The position numbers and the translations under genes were made by a program. 30,748 nt of DNA from a virus. Positions 1-8,796 of this stretch are shown here, piece after piece. Every line of letters starts with the position of its first letter. The first letter of the stretch is position 1. The notes under the pieces are model-generated. The model saw nothing but the letters and a program-made list of their open reading frames with translations, did not search any database and was not told the origin of the DNA. The stretch is taken from positions 4,625 to 35,372 of the IMG/VR virus record IMGVR_UViG_3300030102_000779. One strand, 5' to 3'.

Positions 1-558
1 TGCAGTAAGTGTAGTATTAGTCATAGCAAGATTTTCATAAATAGTACCACCTACTTGACCACTAGCTGTACTCCAACTTGGCGAAGTATCTACATTAATT
101 TGGTCTGCAAGTGTTCCTGACAATCCACTAGAATTTACAACTCTAACACCATAAGGTTCTTGTGCATTTAAGAAACTAATTTTAGGTGCAACTGCTGTAA
201 TTTGAGTAGCACTATCTACAGTCACAGTTGAAGCATTAAAATTTGTTCCTGCACTTCCAACATAAGTCACAGTAGCACCAGATTGAAAATTTGTGCCTGT
301 AATAACTATTGTTTGGTTTCCACCTGCTTGACTATCAACTTCTGTGACATCAATACTTGAAACTGTTGGTGGACTATCAATAGTTTTAAACGCTGTGCCA
401 GTATAATATTCAGCTAATCCAGTAGTAGAATTAAATCTAAATTGACCTTGCGTAGAGCCACGCTGTGCTGTAGTACCAGAAGCTACTTTAGTACCTTCAG
501 TACCAGTATCGACTATATTCTCGAACTTAAAGTCAGCTATATCTCTAGCTTTTGTCAT
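1..558 (-). CDS. Fibre-type virion protein with IPT/TIG-like domain (3' end outside window)
   Basis: Reading leftwards from an ATG at 558 gives 186 codons without a stop, so the gene runs off the left edge. A good ribosome site (AGGAG) lies 10 bases before the ATG. Residues 1-60 resemble the N-terminal modules of marine phage fibres, including RGSTQGQFRF followed by TGLAEYYTGTAF. From about residue 62 an Ig-like IPT/TIG pattern follows: a PPTVSSI entry, then IVITGTNF, then GATVTYVG, and later GVRVVNSSGLSG. Such beta-sandwich domains are common in surface-exposed phage structural proteins and often contact host glycans. It is the last fibre-like gene of four in a row downstream of the internal virion proteins. 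The structural role is well supported; receptor binding is inference. Confidence 0.75.
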   Translation of the reverse strand, partial: MTKARDIADFKFENIVDTGTEGTKVASGTTAQRGSTQGQFRFNSTTGLAEYYTGTAFKTIDSPPTVSSIDVTEVDSQAGGNQTIVITGTNFQSGATVTYVGSAGTNFNASTVTVDSATQITAVAPKISFLNAQEPYGVRVVNSSGLSGTLADQINVDTSPSWSTASGQVGGTIYENLAMTNTTLTA

Positions 559-594
559 ATTAGTTTTTCTCCTACAATGTATTTGTCATTTTTA

Positions 595-969
595 TTATTC
601 AGCTTTTGGATTATCAGCTTTAACTTTTGCTATAGCGTCTTTCCAAGTAGTAGTACCATCAACTTGGTCGTGGTACATCATATCAAGTTGTTCTTGAATT
701 GATGGATATGCTTTTGCTCTTATTGGTTTATGAGCAATAGAAGTATAATATTCTTCTGCTTGTGTAATAAATGGTTGTAAGTCAGACCAAGATATTTGAG
801 GTTCATCTACTACAATAGATACTCCTGCATTATCTTTTCCATTTAACCATTCAATACTTTCAGAATAATTAGCTTCATTTATTTCATCACCTTTAACAGC
901 AAAGTTGTGTGACCAACCTTGACTATCTTTTGCGTATTTCAATGCTTTTATAATTATATTACTGTCCAT
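595..969 (-). CDS. Tail-fibre-associated small protein (possible fibre assembly chaperone)
   Basis: This 124-aa protein starts one base after the TAA of the preceding fibre gene, and its ribosome site AGGAG lies inside that gene's last codons. The C-terminal half carries AYPSIQEQLDMMYHD, then a tryptophan-lysine segment ending KVKADNPKAE. The pattern YPSIxEQLDMxYHD is one I associate with small phage proteins encoded beside tail fibres and thought to help fibre assembly or attachment. No membrane segment or signal peptide is visible. The protein is acidic and aromatic-rich near the N-terminus (SQGWSHNF, ESIEWLNG). Its placement between two fibre genes supports a fibre-related job; the chaperone role is an inference. 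Confidence 0.7.
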   Translation of the reverse strand: MDSNIIIKALKYAKDSQGWSHNFAVKGDEINEANYSESIEWLNGKDNAGVSIVVDEPQISWSDLQPFITQAEEYYTSIAHKPIRAKAYPSIQEQLDMMYHDQVDGTTTWKDAIAKVKADNPKAE

Positions 970-970
970 A

Positions 971-1822
971 TTATGCTCCTAATTCTATTACTGTGAAATT
1001 TGCTGTTGATGAACTAGCAAAACCTCCGCTAGAAGTTGTGCCATGACCTCTACCAAATCTTAATTCATTATTACTACTGTCAGTTTGTCTAGCAGTCACT
1101 CTAAAATATCTAGCATTTGAAACATCTGCTACTGATACTATCGTGTTTAATGATGCGTGAGCAGTATCATGAGGCGCCTCCCAATTAGCCATATAAGCAC
1201 CACTATGTGACCAGTTTCCATTAGCGTCTGCTCCTGCGTGACCAGAAGTAAAGGCATCATATCTATCTCTGCTTGACCAAGATGAGTTGTCTGTTGAATA
1301 TTCCCATCTCATAGCACAACCTGGGTCGCCAGTATCTTTACCATAAGCAATATTACCTAATAATAATAATTTGTTTCCAGTCGTAGGTGCTGTGTCTAAA
1401 GTGACGTCCAAAGCAGTTATTCTGTATCTTCCATCATTATAATTAATTACTACTGTACTTGTCATTAAAGCATTTTTAGATTGGATTATTCCACCAGAAC
1501 TATCTGCCCAAGTTGGATTAGCACCAGTACCACCAGTTTGTAAAACTTGACCACTTGTTCCTGCACCAAGTCTAACCCAGTCTGTTCCATTGTAATATAA
1601 AATGTCACCTTGTGCTAAACCTGTTAAACTTGTGATGTCTGTTCCACCTTGTGCCATTACATTCCAGTAAGTAGTGTTTGTTGGCAGATTTCCTGTACTT
1701 GCTAAAATGCAAACGTATGACGAACCATTGTACGAAACAATGTCATCAACTGCATAAGCTGTAGAAGCATTATAAGCACCCTGCCAAGTGAACTTAATGT
1801 TTCCTATATTTACTGTAGCCAT
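971..1822 (-). CDS. Fibre-type structural protein with N-terminal carbohydrate-binding-like module
   Basis: The 283-aa product opens with a short module (about residues 10-55) of the form GAYNASTAYAVDDIVSYNG then SYVC and TYW, matching the aromatic-rich repeats found in phage fibre tips and chitin-binding-like modules. Residues 70-105 contain a common fibre linker (GDILYYNGTDWVRLG, then SGQVLQTGG). The remainder is Ser/Thr/Gly/Asn-rich with histidines (SGHAGADANGNWSHSGAY) and a beta-rich ending (STANFTVIEL). Ribosome site AAGGAG lies 11 bases before the ATG. It follows the main tail fibre gene after an 18-base gap and precedes a small fibre-associated gene, so it is probably a second adhesin component or a fibre tip. 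The ligand is unknown. Confidence 0.75.
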   Translation of the reverse strand: MATVNIGNIKFTWQGAYNASTAYAVDDIVSYNGSSYVCILASTGNLPTNTTYWNVMAQGGTDITSLTGLAQGDILYYNGTDWVRLGAGTSGQVLQTGGTGANPTWADSSGGIIQSKNALMTSTVVINYNDGRYRITALDVTLDTAPTTGNKLLLLGNIAYGKDTGDPGCAMRWEYSTDNSSWSSRDRYDAFTSGHAGADANGNWSHSGAYMANWEAPHDTAHASLNTIVSVADVSNARYFRVTARQTDSSNNELRFGRGHGTTSSGGFASSSTANFTVIELGA

Positions 1823-1840
1823 AATTGATTTTTCTCCTTG

Positions 1841-3793
1841 TTATATTGTAGCTATTAGTTCGCCATTTGAATTGAGTGAAAAAGTAAATCCACTCGCACT
1901 AAATAAAACATCATCAAAGTTGGCGTATTGACTTGCTGTGATGTTGTCTACTCCTTGATTAGTAGTTCTTACTCTTAAAGAATTAAGAGCAGGTACAGGT
2001 GTGTTTGCTGTACCACCCATATTACTATGTGCTGTGCAATAGTAGTAAAGTTGTGGTGCGTCTGTAGGAACAACGTAAGTCAAAGTATTTGCTGACGTGT
2101 CTCTAGTCACTCCTGTAGTGTATTCAGAACCACCACCATGTGTACCATTTGCTGTTGTTGATAAAGCAAAAGGGTGAGCTGACGGATAACTGAATACATA
2201 AGTGTTACCCTCTAATAATTCTAAAGTATCTTGTAAAACACCTGCTATATAAAATTTACTGCCACTTTCAGTAACAGCTATATTTATAGTAGATGGTGAG
2301 AAATATTTTTCAAAACCATAAACTTCTGCTGAAGAAGCATTTGCATATTCTAAAGCTGTACCACCAGAGTTTACAACTAAAGCCTGTCCTGCTGTGCCTA
2401 TAGCCGCAGGTGTATCTGTTAAATCATTTACTGATACGTTAGCTAATGAAAATGTACCATAAGCCACTACCATTAAAATATCATTAACACTTGCACCACT
2501 AGCAAGTACAACGCTTGTACCTGAAGTTGCTGTGTAGTCTGCGTTTGCTAATTTTACTCCGTTTAAATACACATCGATAAATCCAGCATCGTATGCCATT
2601 GTTGCGCCATTTGAGTCTGCGCCACTAAATGTTGTCTGATTAGCAGTTGCTGTGTATTCAAATCTGTTTGCTGTTCCGTTTACAGTAGAACCTGCTGCGG
2701 CCCAACCACTTGATTTGTATACTTTTAATTCGTTAGCGCTTGTGTCGAAATAAAGGTCTCCGACATCATTTGATGTGCTTGGAGCACTACTTGCAATTCT
2801 ATATCTTTCTGCAAAAGAGTTTACTCCTGATAGATTAGAAGCAACACTATTAACATTTGTAATATCATTTGCAACGTTATTAACATTAGTAATAGATCCC
2901 GCTACTGTGTTAATGTTTGTTGCGTTTCCTGCGACAGATGTTATGTTGGCGTCGTTAGTCGCGACTGTCGTCACATTTGCGTCATTGTTTGCGACTGTTG
3001 TCACATTTGCAGAAATACCTGCAACGGTATTTACATTTGCAATAGCGTTTCCAACTGTATTAACATTTGCTATGTTATTTGAAACTGTATCAATTTCTGA
3101 AGTTGCTTCATTTAAGTCGTCTGCTACAGTTTCTACTTCTGAAACTGCTTCTGCTAAATCATTAGCTACTGCAATAACTTTTGTAATATCTGTTGCGACC
3201 GTATTGACCGAAGTAATGTTAGTTGCTACGGTATTAATATTTGTCGCATTAGAATTAGTTTGTTGAATATCAGATATATTGCTGTTAACAGTGTTAATAG
3301 CCGCTATATTACTATTAACATTATTAAGAGTTGCTTTATCTGTTGCTGATAACCAAGTATTTTCTAAATAATTTTTAGTAGCAACATCTTGTGCACTTGT
3401 CGGATCTGCTACATTTGTAATTCTTTTATTAAGTGCGTCCCATTGAAAATTTGTATTACTGATTTGTATTGCATCACCAGCATTATCAATAGCTTCTTGT
3501 CCCATAAAGAACGCTTGTTGACTATCTGTATCTAAATCAGACTCTTTTAATACTGAACCTGCTTGATAATCTGTTAATCTTGCAGATTGACTAGTTGTTC
3601 GTCTAAACTCAACAGATGCACCTAAAGCTGGCGCAGAGCTTAAAGTAGCGACTGTGCCACCAGATGACAATGTAAAAGTTGTTGATACACCGTCTACTGT
3701 ACATGCAACGTGAGCTGTCTCGATATAGTCAAAAGTTATTGAAAATTGTGTTGTATTTCCATCTCCTGTATATCGTACGAATGAATTAGCCAT
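1841..3793 (-). CDS. Tail fibre protein, T7 gp17-like N-terminus, decapeptide repeats, cupredoxin-like module
   Basis: A 650-aa tail fibre. Residues 1-110 match the T7 gp17 tail-attachment domain: VRYTGDGNTTQFSITFDYI near the start, then RLTDYQAGS and a QQAFFMGQEA segment. Residues 161-328 are tandem decapeptide repeats (separate entry). A sheet-rich fibre module follows (TANQTTFSGADSNG, then AGFIDVYLNGVKL). Residues 498-600 form a cupredoxin-like domain with H540, C586, H589 and M592 (YYYCTAHSNMGG), the set of side chains that bind type 1 copper in plastocyanin-like proteins. The C-terminus is NGELIATI. Position directly after the gp16-like gene is that of T7 gene 17. Ribosome site AAGGA lies in the last codons of the upstream gene with an unusually long spacer. 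The fibre role is firm; copper binding is a prediction. Confidence 0.93.
   Translation of the reverse strand: MANSFVRYTGDGNTTQFSITFDYIETAHVACTVDGVSTTFTLSSGGTVATLSSAPALGASVEFRRTTSQSARLTDYQAGSVLKESDLDTDSQQAFFMGQEAIDNAGDAIQISNTNFQWDALNKRITNVADPTSAQDVATKNYLENTWLSATDKATLNNVNSNIAAINTVNSNISDIQQTNSNATNINTVATNITSVNTVATDITKVIAVANDLAEAVSEVETVADDLNEATSEIDTVSNNIANVNTVGNAIANVNTVAGISANVTTVANNDANVTTVATNDANITSVAGNATNINTVAGSITNVNNVANDITNVNSVASNLSGVNSFAERYRIASSAPSTSNDVGDLYFDTSANELKVYKSSGWAAAGSTVNGTANRFEYTATANQTTFSGADSNGATMAYDAGFIDVYLNGVKLANADYTATSGTSVVLASGASVNDILMVVAYGTFSLANVSVNDLTDTPAAIGTAGQALVVNSGGTALEYANASSAEVYGFEKYFSPSTINIAVTESGSKFYIAGVLQDTLELLEGNTYVFSYPSAHPFALSTTANGTHGGGSEYTTGVTRDTSANTLTYVVPTDAPQLYYYCTAHSNMGGTANTPVPALNSLRVRTTNQGVDNITASQYANFDDVLFSASGFTFSLNSNGELIATI
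2810..3313 (-). repeat. Decapeptide (30-bp) tandem repeats inside the tail fibre gene
   Basis: Translated residues 161-328 of the tail fibre fall into ten-residue units with consensus N-x-I-x-N-V-N-T-V-A: five units at 161-210, then two longer 14-residue units (211-238, both ending in a TVA/TVS-type triplet), then nine further units at 239-328. Clear copies include TNITSVNTVA, GNATNINTVA and NDITNVNSVA. The DNA copies have diverged, so conservation is at protein level. Repeats of this kind plausibly form the shaft of a trimeric fibre. Unequal recombination between copies could change shaft length. Confidence 0.85.
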
Positions 3794-6700
3794 TTAATAT
3801 AATAAAATCCTTTGTAAAGTGTCTTGTTCCTTATCTAAACGTGTACCTGAGCTTTTTGTGTTCTCTGGTTTAAAGAATTGATACTTGTCTTTTTCGTCTT
3901 GAATGATTGCCTTTTTAACTTCTGGGTACTTTTTGAGCATTTGAGCATAAGCTTTTTGTTTAAATGCATCATACCATTGTTGAGCTAAATACTCTTTACC
4001 ACCTTGACGTTTTTTGCCATCTACAATTTGAGTTTCTTGCATTCGACGCCATTTACTACTTTTCATATTTCTTTCAAAATATTTCTCAATAGTAAGACCA
4101 TTAACTGTAACTACACCAATTTGTTCTCTCCAATAATCTAATGCAGATTGGCCATTTAATTCAAATTCAGCTAAATCTACCTTACCTTTCATTTGTGTAG
4201 GTGGCGATAAAGCTACTTTTAATGCCGCTAATTCTAATAAAACTTTATTATTGTCAACAAACTCTGATACTTTACCAAATAATGCTGGTCCTTGTATTAT
4301 TCCACTATAACCATCTGGATTTATAAAAAATGCTGTTTCATTCTTTTCTACTTCTTTACCAAATATATCTCTTTTCTTTTCTAAGCTACCTGTAAATGGT
4401 GTTTTTGACAAAATTTGGTCATAAAAAGATCTTGTATCAAACACATCTTTTGGTTGATCTAACATAAATGGAATACCTTGGTTTCTTAAACCAGTGTATG
4501 GAATAACATTACCAGCAACATTACCAAAGAATTTTCTAAAGTTTTGTTGAGTAGGTTCATTCATAAATTCCATAACTTCTGCAATTCCTTGTGTATAAGA
4601 TTTATCAGTTAAGTTTCTCATAACTGTTAATGGTATTGCAGACCATAATGCAAACTTTTCTTCTTCATTCATATTAGTTACACCTTCTTTTAAGTCTGCT
4701 GCTAAACCATAAATGAAAAATCTTGGATCCATTCTGTTGTATGCTTTGTAATAAAACTTACCATTATCGTCTTTAACTAAAATTGAATATGGTTGCCAGC
4801 CAGTCATTCTCCATATTCTTTGTATATTTGGATCTGACGGACCTTTACCTGTAATTTTAGGAAGTCTTACCGTTTCTACAACATTACCTTTTGCATCTTT
4901 TATTTCTACAGCTTCGTATGATGTAACATAATCAAATGCAATAAATGCTGCAGATGTGCCAAAGAATTGTCTACCTATTACTTCGGCTCTAAGTCTTGGG
5001 TCACCTGATTTCCACATATCTCTCATTTGTTTTGTAAACAAACCAAGACCTGGAATTCTAGTACCAAAATGTCTCCATATATTTGTAGGTGTTCTAATAA
5101 ATGGTGCTATAAATCTAAATTCTGGTGCTTGATTAAAAAATGACTCAATATTACTTGCCCAATCTCTATATGATCCACCTTTTATTTCGTTTGTAAAATT
5201 ACTAATTCTAGCGTCATCTAAAGCTTTTTGATTTATGACTCCAAATTCTTTGTCTTTGACATTGGCAGCACCTTTTTCATCAAAACCTTTATTCATGATT
5301 TTTGTAATATTTTCTTTGCCTTCTTTAGATTTAATATCGATGTTTCTAGTCATTGTATCATCTAAAGCATTAGCATACAAACGACCTCTATAATTAAGTT
5401 GTTTTAATAACTCATCACCACCTATTAATAATCTTGATGGAAATTCTAAAAATACACCAATCCAATCGACAACTGTGCCTGGTAGACCTTCTAATTCTAA
5501 ATTTTCAGCACTAATAGGTCTAATTGCTTTTCCATTTCTGACAGTTAAATTATCTTGTGTTTTCATTTTAGTATCTAAAACTGCGTCGCCTTGTTTTAGA
5601 GATAAATAAACCATTCTAAAACTTTCCTTCATATTTAACAGCATACCTTGATATTGTGCAAATCCAAGTCTTATAGATCTCTTATCTGCTCTAGCAAGTC
5701 CACCTGCCATTAATTCTAATGGTCTGATAACTGTTTCATGTAAACCAGATGTTAAGTTAATAGCATTTGTAAATATACCAGATAATAAAGAATTAATGTA
5801 AAGTGAGTTAAATATCTCTACACCTTTTTGCATTCTAGTTTTACCTAATGTATTATAAACTTGTTCTATTGTTTCATTTTGTGAAACTTTTGTAGCGATT
5901 GCAAATGCATCACCATTATATTGTGTAACTGTGTCTGACAATTCATTGACATTAATTGTTTTGCCACTTTTACCTACTTTAATTCTACCTGCTTGTGTTG
6001 TTCTTGCTGCACCACGTATTTGTTCTTTTAAGAAAAATGTAGTATCTTTAATAAGATTAGATAATCTGTTAAGTTCTGCTAAATCAGCACCACCTTCTTT
6101 GTATGCTTTAGCTCTATCAGCACCAAACTTTTTAATAATTTTGTTTGACAAAGCTTTGTGTTGAAAACCTAACTGTTGTAATACCATTTTAGACGCAAGC
6201 ATTCTAACAGTTGATTGTTTTGCTGCTTCAGCTGCTTTTGGCATTGCTTTTAAAATTTCATCTGTATCTCTAGCAAGTATCTCAGCTAATTCTTTTGCAA
6301 CTTTATTTTTTAATACATTATTTTGTAAATATTCTTTTGCATTATCATCTAAAGTTTCTAATACATCATCAATTGTTTTTAATACGTGTCTTGCACTTTT
6401 TAATTTAGATGTATTTAAAATTCTTTTTATAAATCTTTCAGCATCTTCTTGTGCTGTTTTTTGACCAATTTTTACTGCTTTTTCTACTTTATTAACATTA
6501 ATTGCTTTGTTGCCTTCTACAATCTTTTTTCTAACTCTTAATGTTTTGCCTTTGCCATCTACTAAATCTTTTATAGCTTTGCCGTGGTCAGCAATAATTT
6601 CTTCTTTTTGTTTTAAATCTTTTACTTTACGTGCTTTTTTCATACCTTTAATACCAATAAGTATTTCTAAAGGTCCACCGATTAACATACCTTCTAGCAC

Positions 6701-7342
6701 ATTTTTAAGTCTGCCTTCCATCTCTGTGTCGTCTTCATCAATAGCTAAATATCTAGTTACTGCATTATTTAAAACTGGTGAGTCAAATTCTGTTAACATA
6801 TTAGATAAGTTACCTTCATTAGGATCTAACACAGTCAAATCAGCAACAGCTCCTGCTGTCATACCTCTTGCTCCTGCTTTTACAAGTGTTCCACCTACTC
6901 CTACACCTTTTAAGAATTTAGATGGACCATACATACCTGTAATAAATCTTGAGACTGCCTCAGTAAACTGGCCAGCTTGAGTTTCTGGCTTATGAAAATC
7001 AGGCATAGTTTTCTTTTCTATATAACCGCCTTCTCTCCATTCTTTTGGCGATATATATTCTGGTTTTAAATCAGACCATTCGAATTCGCCATCGCCGTCT
7101 CCAAACTTTAAACCACCTAAACCTATTACGTGTTTTTCTAAAAAATCACCTTGAGCTTCGATACTATTAACTATACCTTGAGGTACACTCATTGACATAT
7201 CTGCAACTGTTTGCCAAAAATTATGATCTTGTTCGTCTGGATCAGTTACTAATCCATTATTTTTAGGCTGAATTTTTTCTCTTTTAAATTCTGGATTTGT
7301 ATCTATTTCTTTAAAAATATCTTCTAAAGTTTTTTCTGCCAT
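3794..7342 (-). CDS. Large internal virion (ejection) protein, T7 gp16 position
   Basis: At 1182 aa this is the largest product and occupies the T7 gene 16 position between a gp15-like gene and the tail fibre. T7 gp16 (about 1318 aa) is ejected into the cell envelope and carries an N-terminal transglycosylase. I see no transglycosylase-like motif here: the N-terminus is charged (TLEDIFKEIDTNPEF), followed by a glycine-rich hydrophobic stretch near residues 135-165 (ITGMYGPSKFLKGVGVGG). The middle is long, helical and lysine-rich. A hydrophobic segment near 510-550 (INSLLSGIFTNAINLTSG) could insert in a membrane. It starts in a TAATG overlap with the upstream gene, with AAGG nine bases before. 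Role by synteny is firm; envelope function is inferred. Confidence 0.85.
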   Translation of the reverse strand: MAEKTLEDIFKEIDTNPEFKREKIQPKNNGLVTDPDEQDHNFWQTVADMSMSVPQGIVNSIEAQGDFLEKHVIGLGGLKFGDGDGEFEWSDLKPEYISPKEWREGGYIEKKTMPDFHKPETQAGQFTEAVSRFITGMYGPSKFLKGVGVGGTLVKAGARGMTAGAVADLTVLDPNEGNLSNMLTEFDSPVLNNAVTRYLAIDEDDTEMEGRLKNVLEGMLIGGPLEILIGIKGMKKARKVKDLKQKEEIIADHGKAIKDLVDGKGKTLRVRKKIVEGNKAINVNKVEKAVKIGQKTAQEDAERFIKRILNTSKLKSARHVLKTIDDVLETLDDNAKEYLQNNVLKNKVAKELAEILARDTDEILKAMPKAAEAAKQSTVRMLASKMVLQQLGFQHKALSNKIIKKFGADRAKAYKEGGADLAELNRLSNLIKDTTFFLKEQIRGAARTTQAGRIKVGKSGKTINVNELSDTVTQYNGDAFAIATKVSQNETIEQVYNTLGKTRMQKGVEIFNSLYINSLLSGIFTNAINLTSGLHETVIRPLELMAGGLARADKRSIRLGFAQYQGMLLNMKESFRMVYLSLKQGDAVLDTKMKTQDNLTVRNGKAIRPISAENLELEGLPGTVVDWIGVFLEFPSRLLIGGDELLKQLNYRGRLYANALDDTMTRNIDIKSKEGKENITKIMNKGFDEKGAANVKDKEFGVINQKALDDARISNFTNEIKGGSYRDWASNIESFFNQAPEFRFIAPFIRTPTNIWRHFGTRIPGLGLFTKQMRDMWKSGDPRLRAEVIGRQFFGTSAAFIAFDYVTSYEAVEIKDAKGNVVETVRLPKITGKGPSDPNIQRIWRMTGWQPYSILVKDDNGKFYYKAYNRMDPRFFIYGLAADLKEGVTNMNEEEKFALWSAIPLTVMRNLTDKSYTQGIAEVMEFMNEPTQQNFRKFFGNVAGNVIPYTGLRNQGIPFMLDQPKDVFDTRSFYDQILSKTPFTGSLEKKRDIFGKEVEKNETAFFINPDGYSGIIQGPALFGKVSEFVDNNKVLLELAALKVALSPPTQMKGKVDLAEFELNGQSALDYWREQIGVVTVNGLTIEKYFERNMKSSKWRRMQETQIVDGKKRQGGKEYLAQQWYDAFKQKAYAQMLKKYPEVKKAIIQDEKDKYQFFKPENTKSSGTRLDKEQDTLQRILLY

Positions 7343-8796
7343 TATTTTATACCTTTAAGAGCTGCTACATATGCTTCATAAGCATCTGCAATTTGTTGTG
7401 CACCAACATTACCTTCTTTATCTACAAAGCCATTTAGCTTTGCAATTGTAAATAAGAAATTATAAGAAGTGCCTTTTGTATCTTGCTTTGTCGGATCAGA
7501 AAACGAAAAATTACCAGAGTCTATATCAGCTCTTAAATCAACAATAGCATTTTGCACATTATTTTTTAATCTAGAAACATTGTAACCAATGTCTTTATCA
7601 AATGCTCTAATATTATCGATTTGTGCTTCTTCATATTTATCTTCTAATAGTTGTCTTAATTCTATAGATTTATTTTTTAATTGTGTAAGTGTCGCTGCTG
7701 GATACGCATTAACAAATGCTTTCATACGTTGTTTGTATTCGTCAGTCGCAAACGCTGCTTTTTGTCTACCATCGGTTTCACCAGCTAAATTGTTAAGTCT
7801 ATTAAAAAATTTATTTTCTAATATTGAGTTTTGTTCGTTATAAAAAGCATTAAATTCTACATTAGTAGATACTTGTGCCATAAATTTTTCGTGTTCTACT
7901 TTTTCTGCGATTAATGATTGTTTAAAATCTGACCAAGATGCTGCACTTTTTGCATTAAGAAAACTAGAACCATTTGCTCTTTTATAAGTTTCTAATTGTT
8001 CTGCAAGTCTAATAGCTCTATCGTAGTCTGCATTTTCATCACCTTTTACAGCAATTTTAGCAATTACATTTTTGTATGCTGTAACAACTAACTCGTTGTA
8101 TTTTTCGTTACTAACAAGTTTTGATGTTTTTACTAAAGCATCAACTCTATTAATTTCATTTGGTGTAATTACAAGTGTTAATGGCTCACCTTCTTTTTGT
8201 TCTGGTTGTGCAATTGGCTCTTGTTGTAAAACTGACTCAAGCTTTTTTAGTATGTTGTTTTCTGCTAATACTTTCATTTTTTCTGCATTAGCAGATGCAT
8301 ATTTTTGTCCTAAATTAGTATTAGTACCAGCTATGTACCTTTCTAGTCCTTTGAGATAGTATGGTGTGTTTTGTTTTATTTCAGATAAATACTTTTGATC
8401 ATATTCTGCACTCCAATTTGTAAAAGCTTCACCTGTTAAATCTTCTTGTTCTTTATCTATATTTTCTGCCCACCAGTTTTGAAAAGCAACATTTTTTGCT
8501 GTAGCGTATTCTATACCTGCTGTTTCGCCTTTTATATTATCGTATGCTGCAATCCAAAATTTAGATTTAGTTTTATCAAAACCTTCACTATCTGCTAGTT
8601 CATTATAACTTTTATAATTATCTAATCTTGCAGCTTTTTCTGCTTCTGCTTTTTGTTTTTCATCATATTCTTTTTTAAAACCTTTACCAAAACTATCTAT
8701 ACCAGATGCAACTTCTTTTAATGCTCTTGACAATTGTAGTGCTTGTGAGTCACCACCTACTCTAACTGGTTGTATTACATTTTTTTGATATGCCAT
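7342..8796 (-). CDS. Internal virion protein, T7 gp15-like
   Basis: A 484-aa, strongly helical, alanine-, lysine- and glutamate-rich protein in the T7 gene 15 position. T7 gp15 (747 aa) forms part of the internal core and ejects with gp14 and gp16; this version is notably shorter. The N-terminus MAYQKNVIQPVRVGG followed by a charged coiled-coil-like stretch (KKEYDEKQKAEAEKAARL, residues 40-58) is typical of marine podovirus core proteins. Tryptophan motifs occur near 110 (FQNWWAENIDKEQEDLTG). Start chosen at a TAATG overlap with the gp14-like gene and a GGAG ribosome site. Sequence similarity to T7 gp15 is not obvious; the assignment rests on synteny and composition. Confidence 0.8.
   Translation of the reverse strand: MAYQKNVIQPVRVGGDSQALQLSRALKEVASGIDSFGKGFKKEYDEKQKAEAEKAARLDNYKSYNELADSEGFDKTKSKFWIAAYDNIKGETAGIEYATAKNVAFQNWWAENIDKEQEDLTGEAFTNWSAEYDQKYLSEIKQNTPYYLKGLERYIAGTNTNLGQKYASANAEKMKVLAENNILKKLESVLQQEPIAQPEQKEGEPLTLVITPNEINRVDALVKTSKLVSNEKYNELVVTAYKNVIAKIAVKGDENADYDRAIRLAEQLETYKRANGSSFLNAKSAASWSDFKQSLIAEKVEHEKFMAQVSTNVEFNAFYNEQNSILENKFFNRLNNLAGETDGRQKAAFATDEYKQRMKAFVNAYPAATLTQLKNKSIELRQLLEDKYEEAQIDNIRAFDKDIGYNVSRLKNNVQNAIVDLRADIDSGNFSFSDPTKQDTKGTSYNFLFTIAKLNGFVDKEGNVGAQQIADAYEAYVAALKGIK

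Noticed and set aside
2775-3266. 163-codon open frame on the plus strand
   Set aside because: It is the antisense shadow of the tail fibre decapeptide repeats; its own repetitive Val/Thr/Ala/Phe composition follows from the complementary codons and it has no ribosome site.
2810-3313. CRISPR-like array suggested by regular spacing
   Set aside because: The period is 30 bases with no spacers, the DNA copies are diverged, and the repeats are explained by protein-level decapeptides.
6507-6980. 157-codon open frame on the plus strand
   Set aside because: Lies fully antisense to the gp16-like gene, with low-complexity Ser/Pro/Leu composition, and would be the only plus-strand gene in the window.
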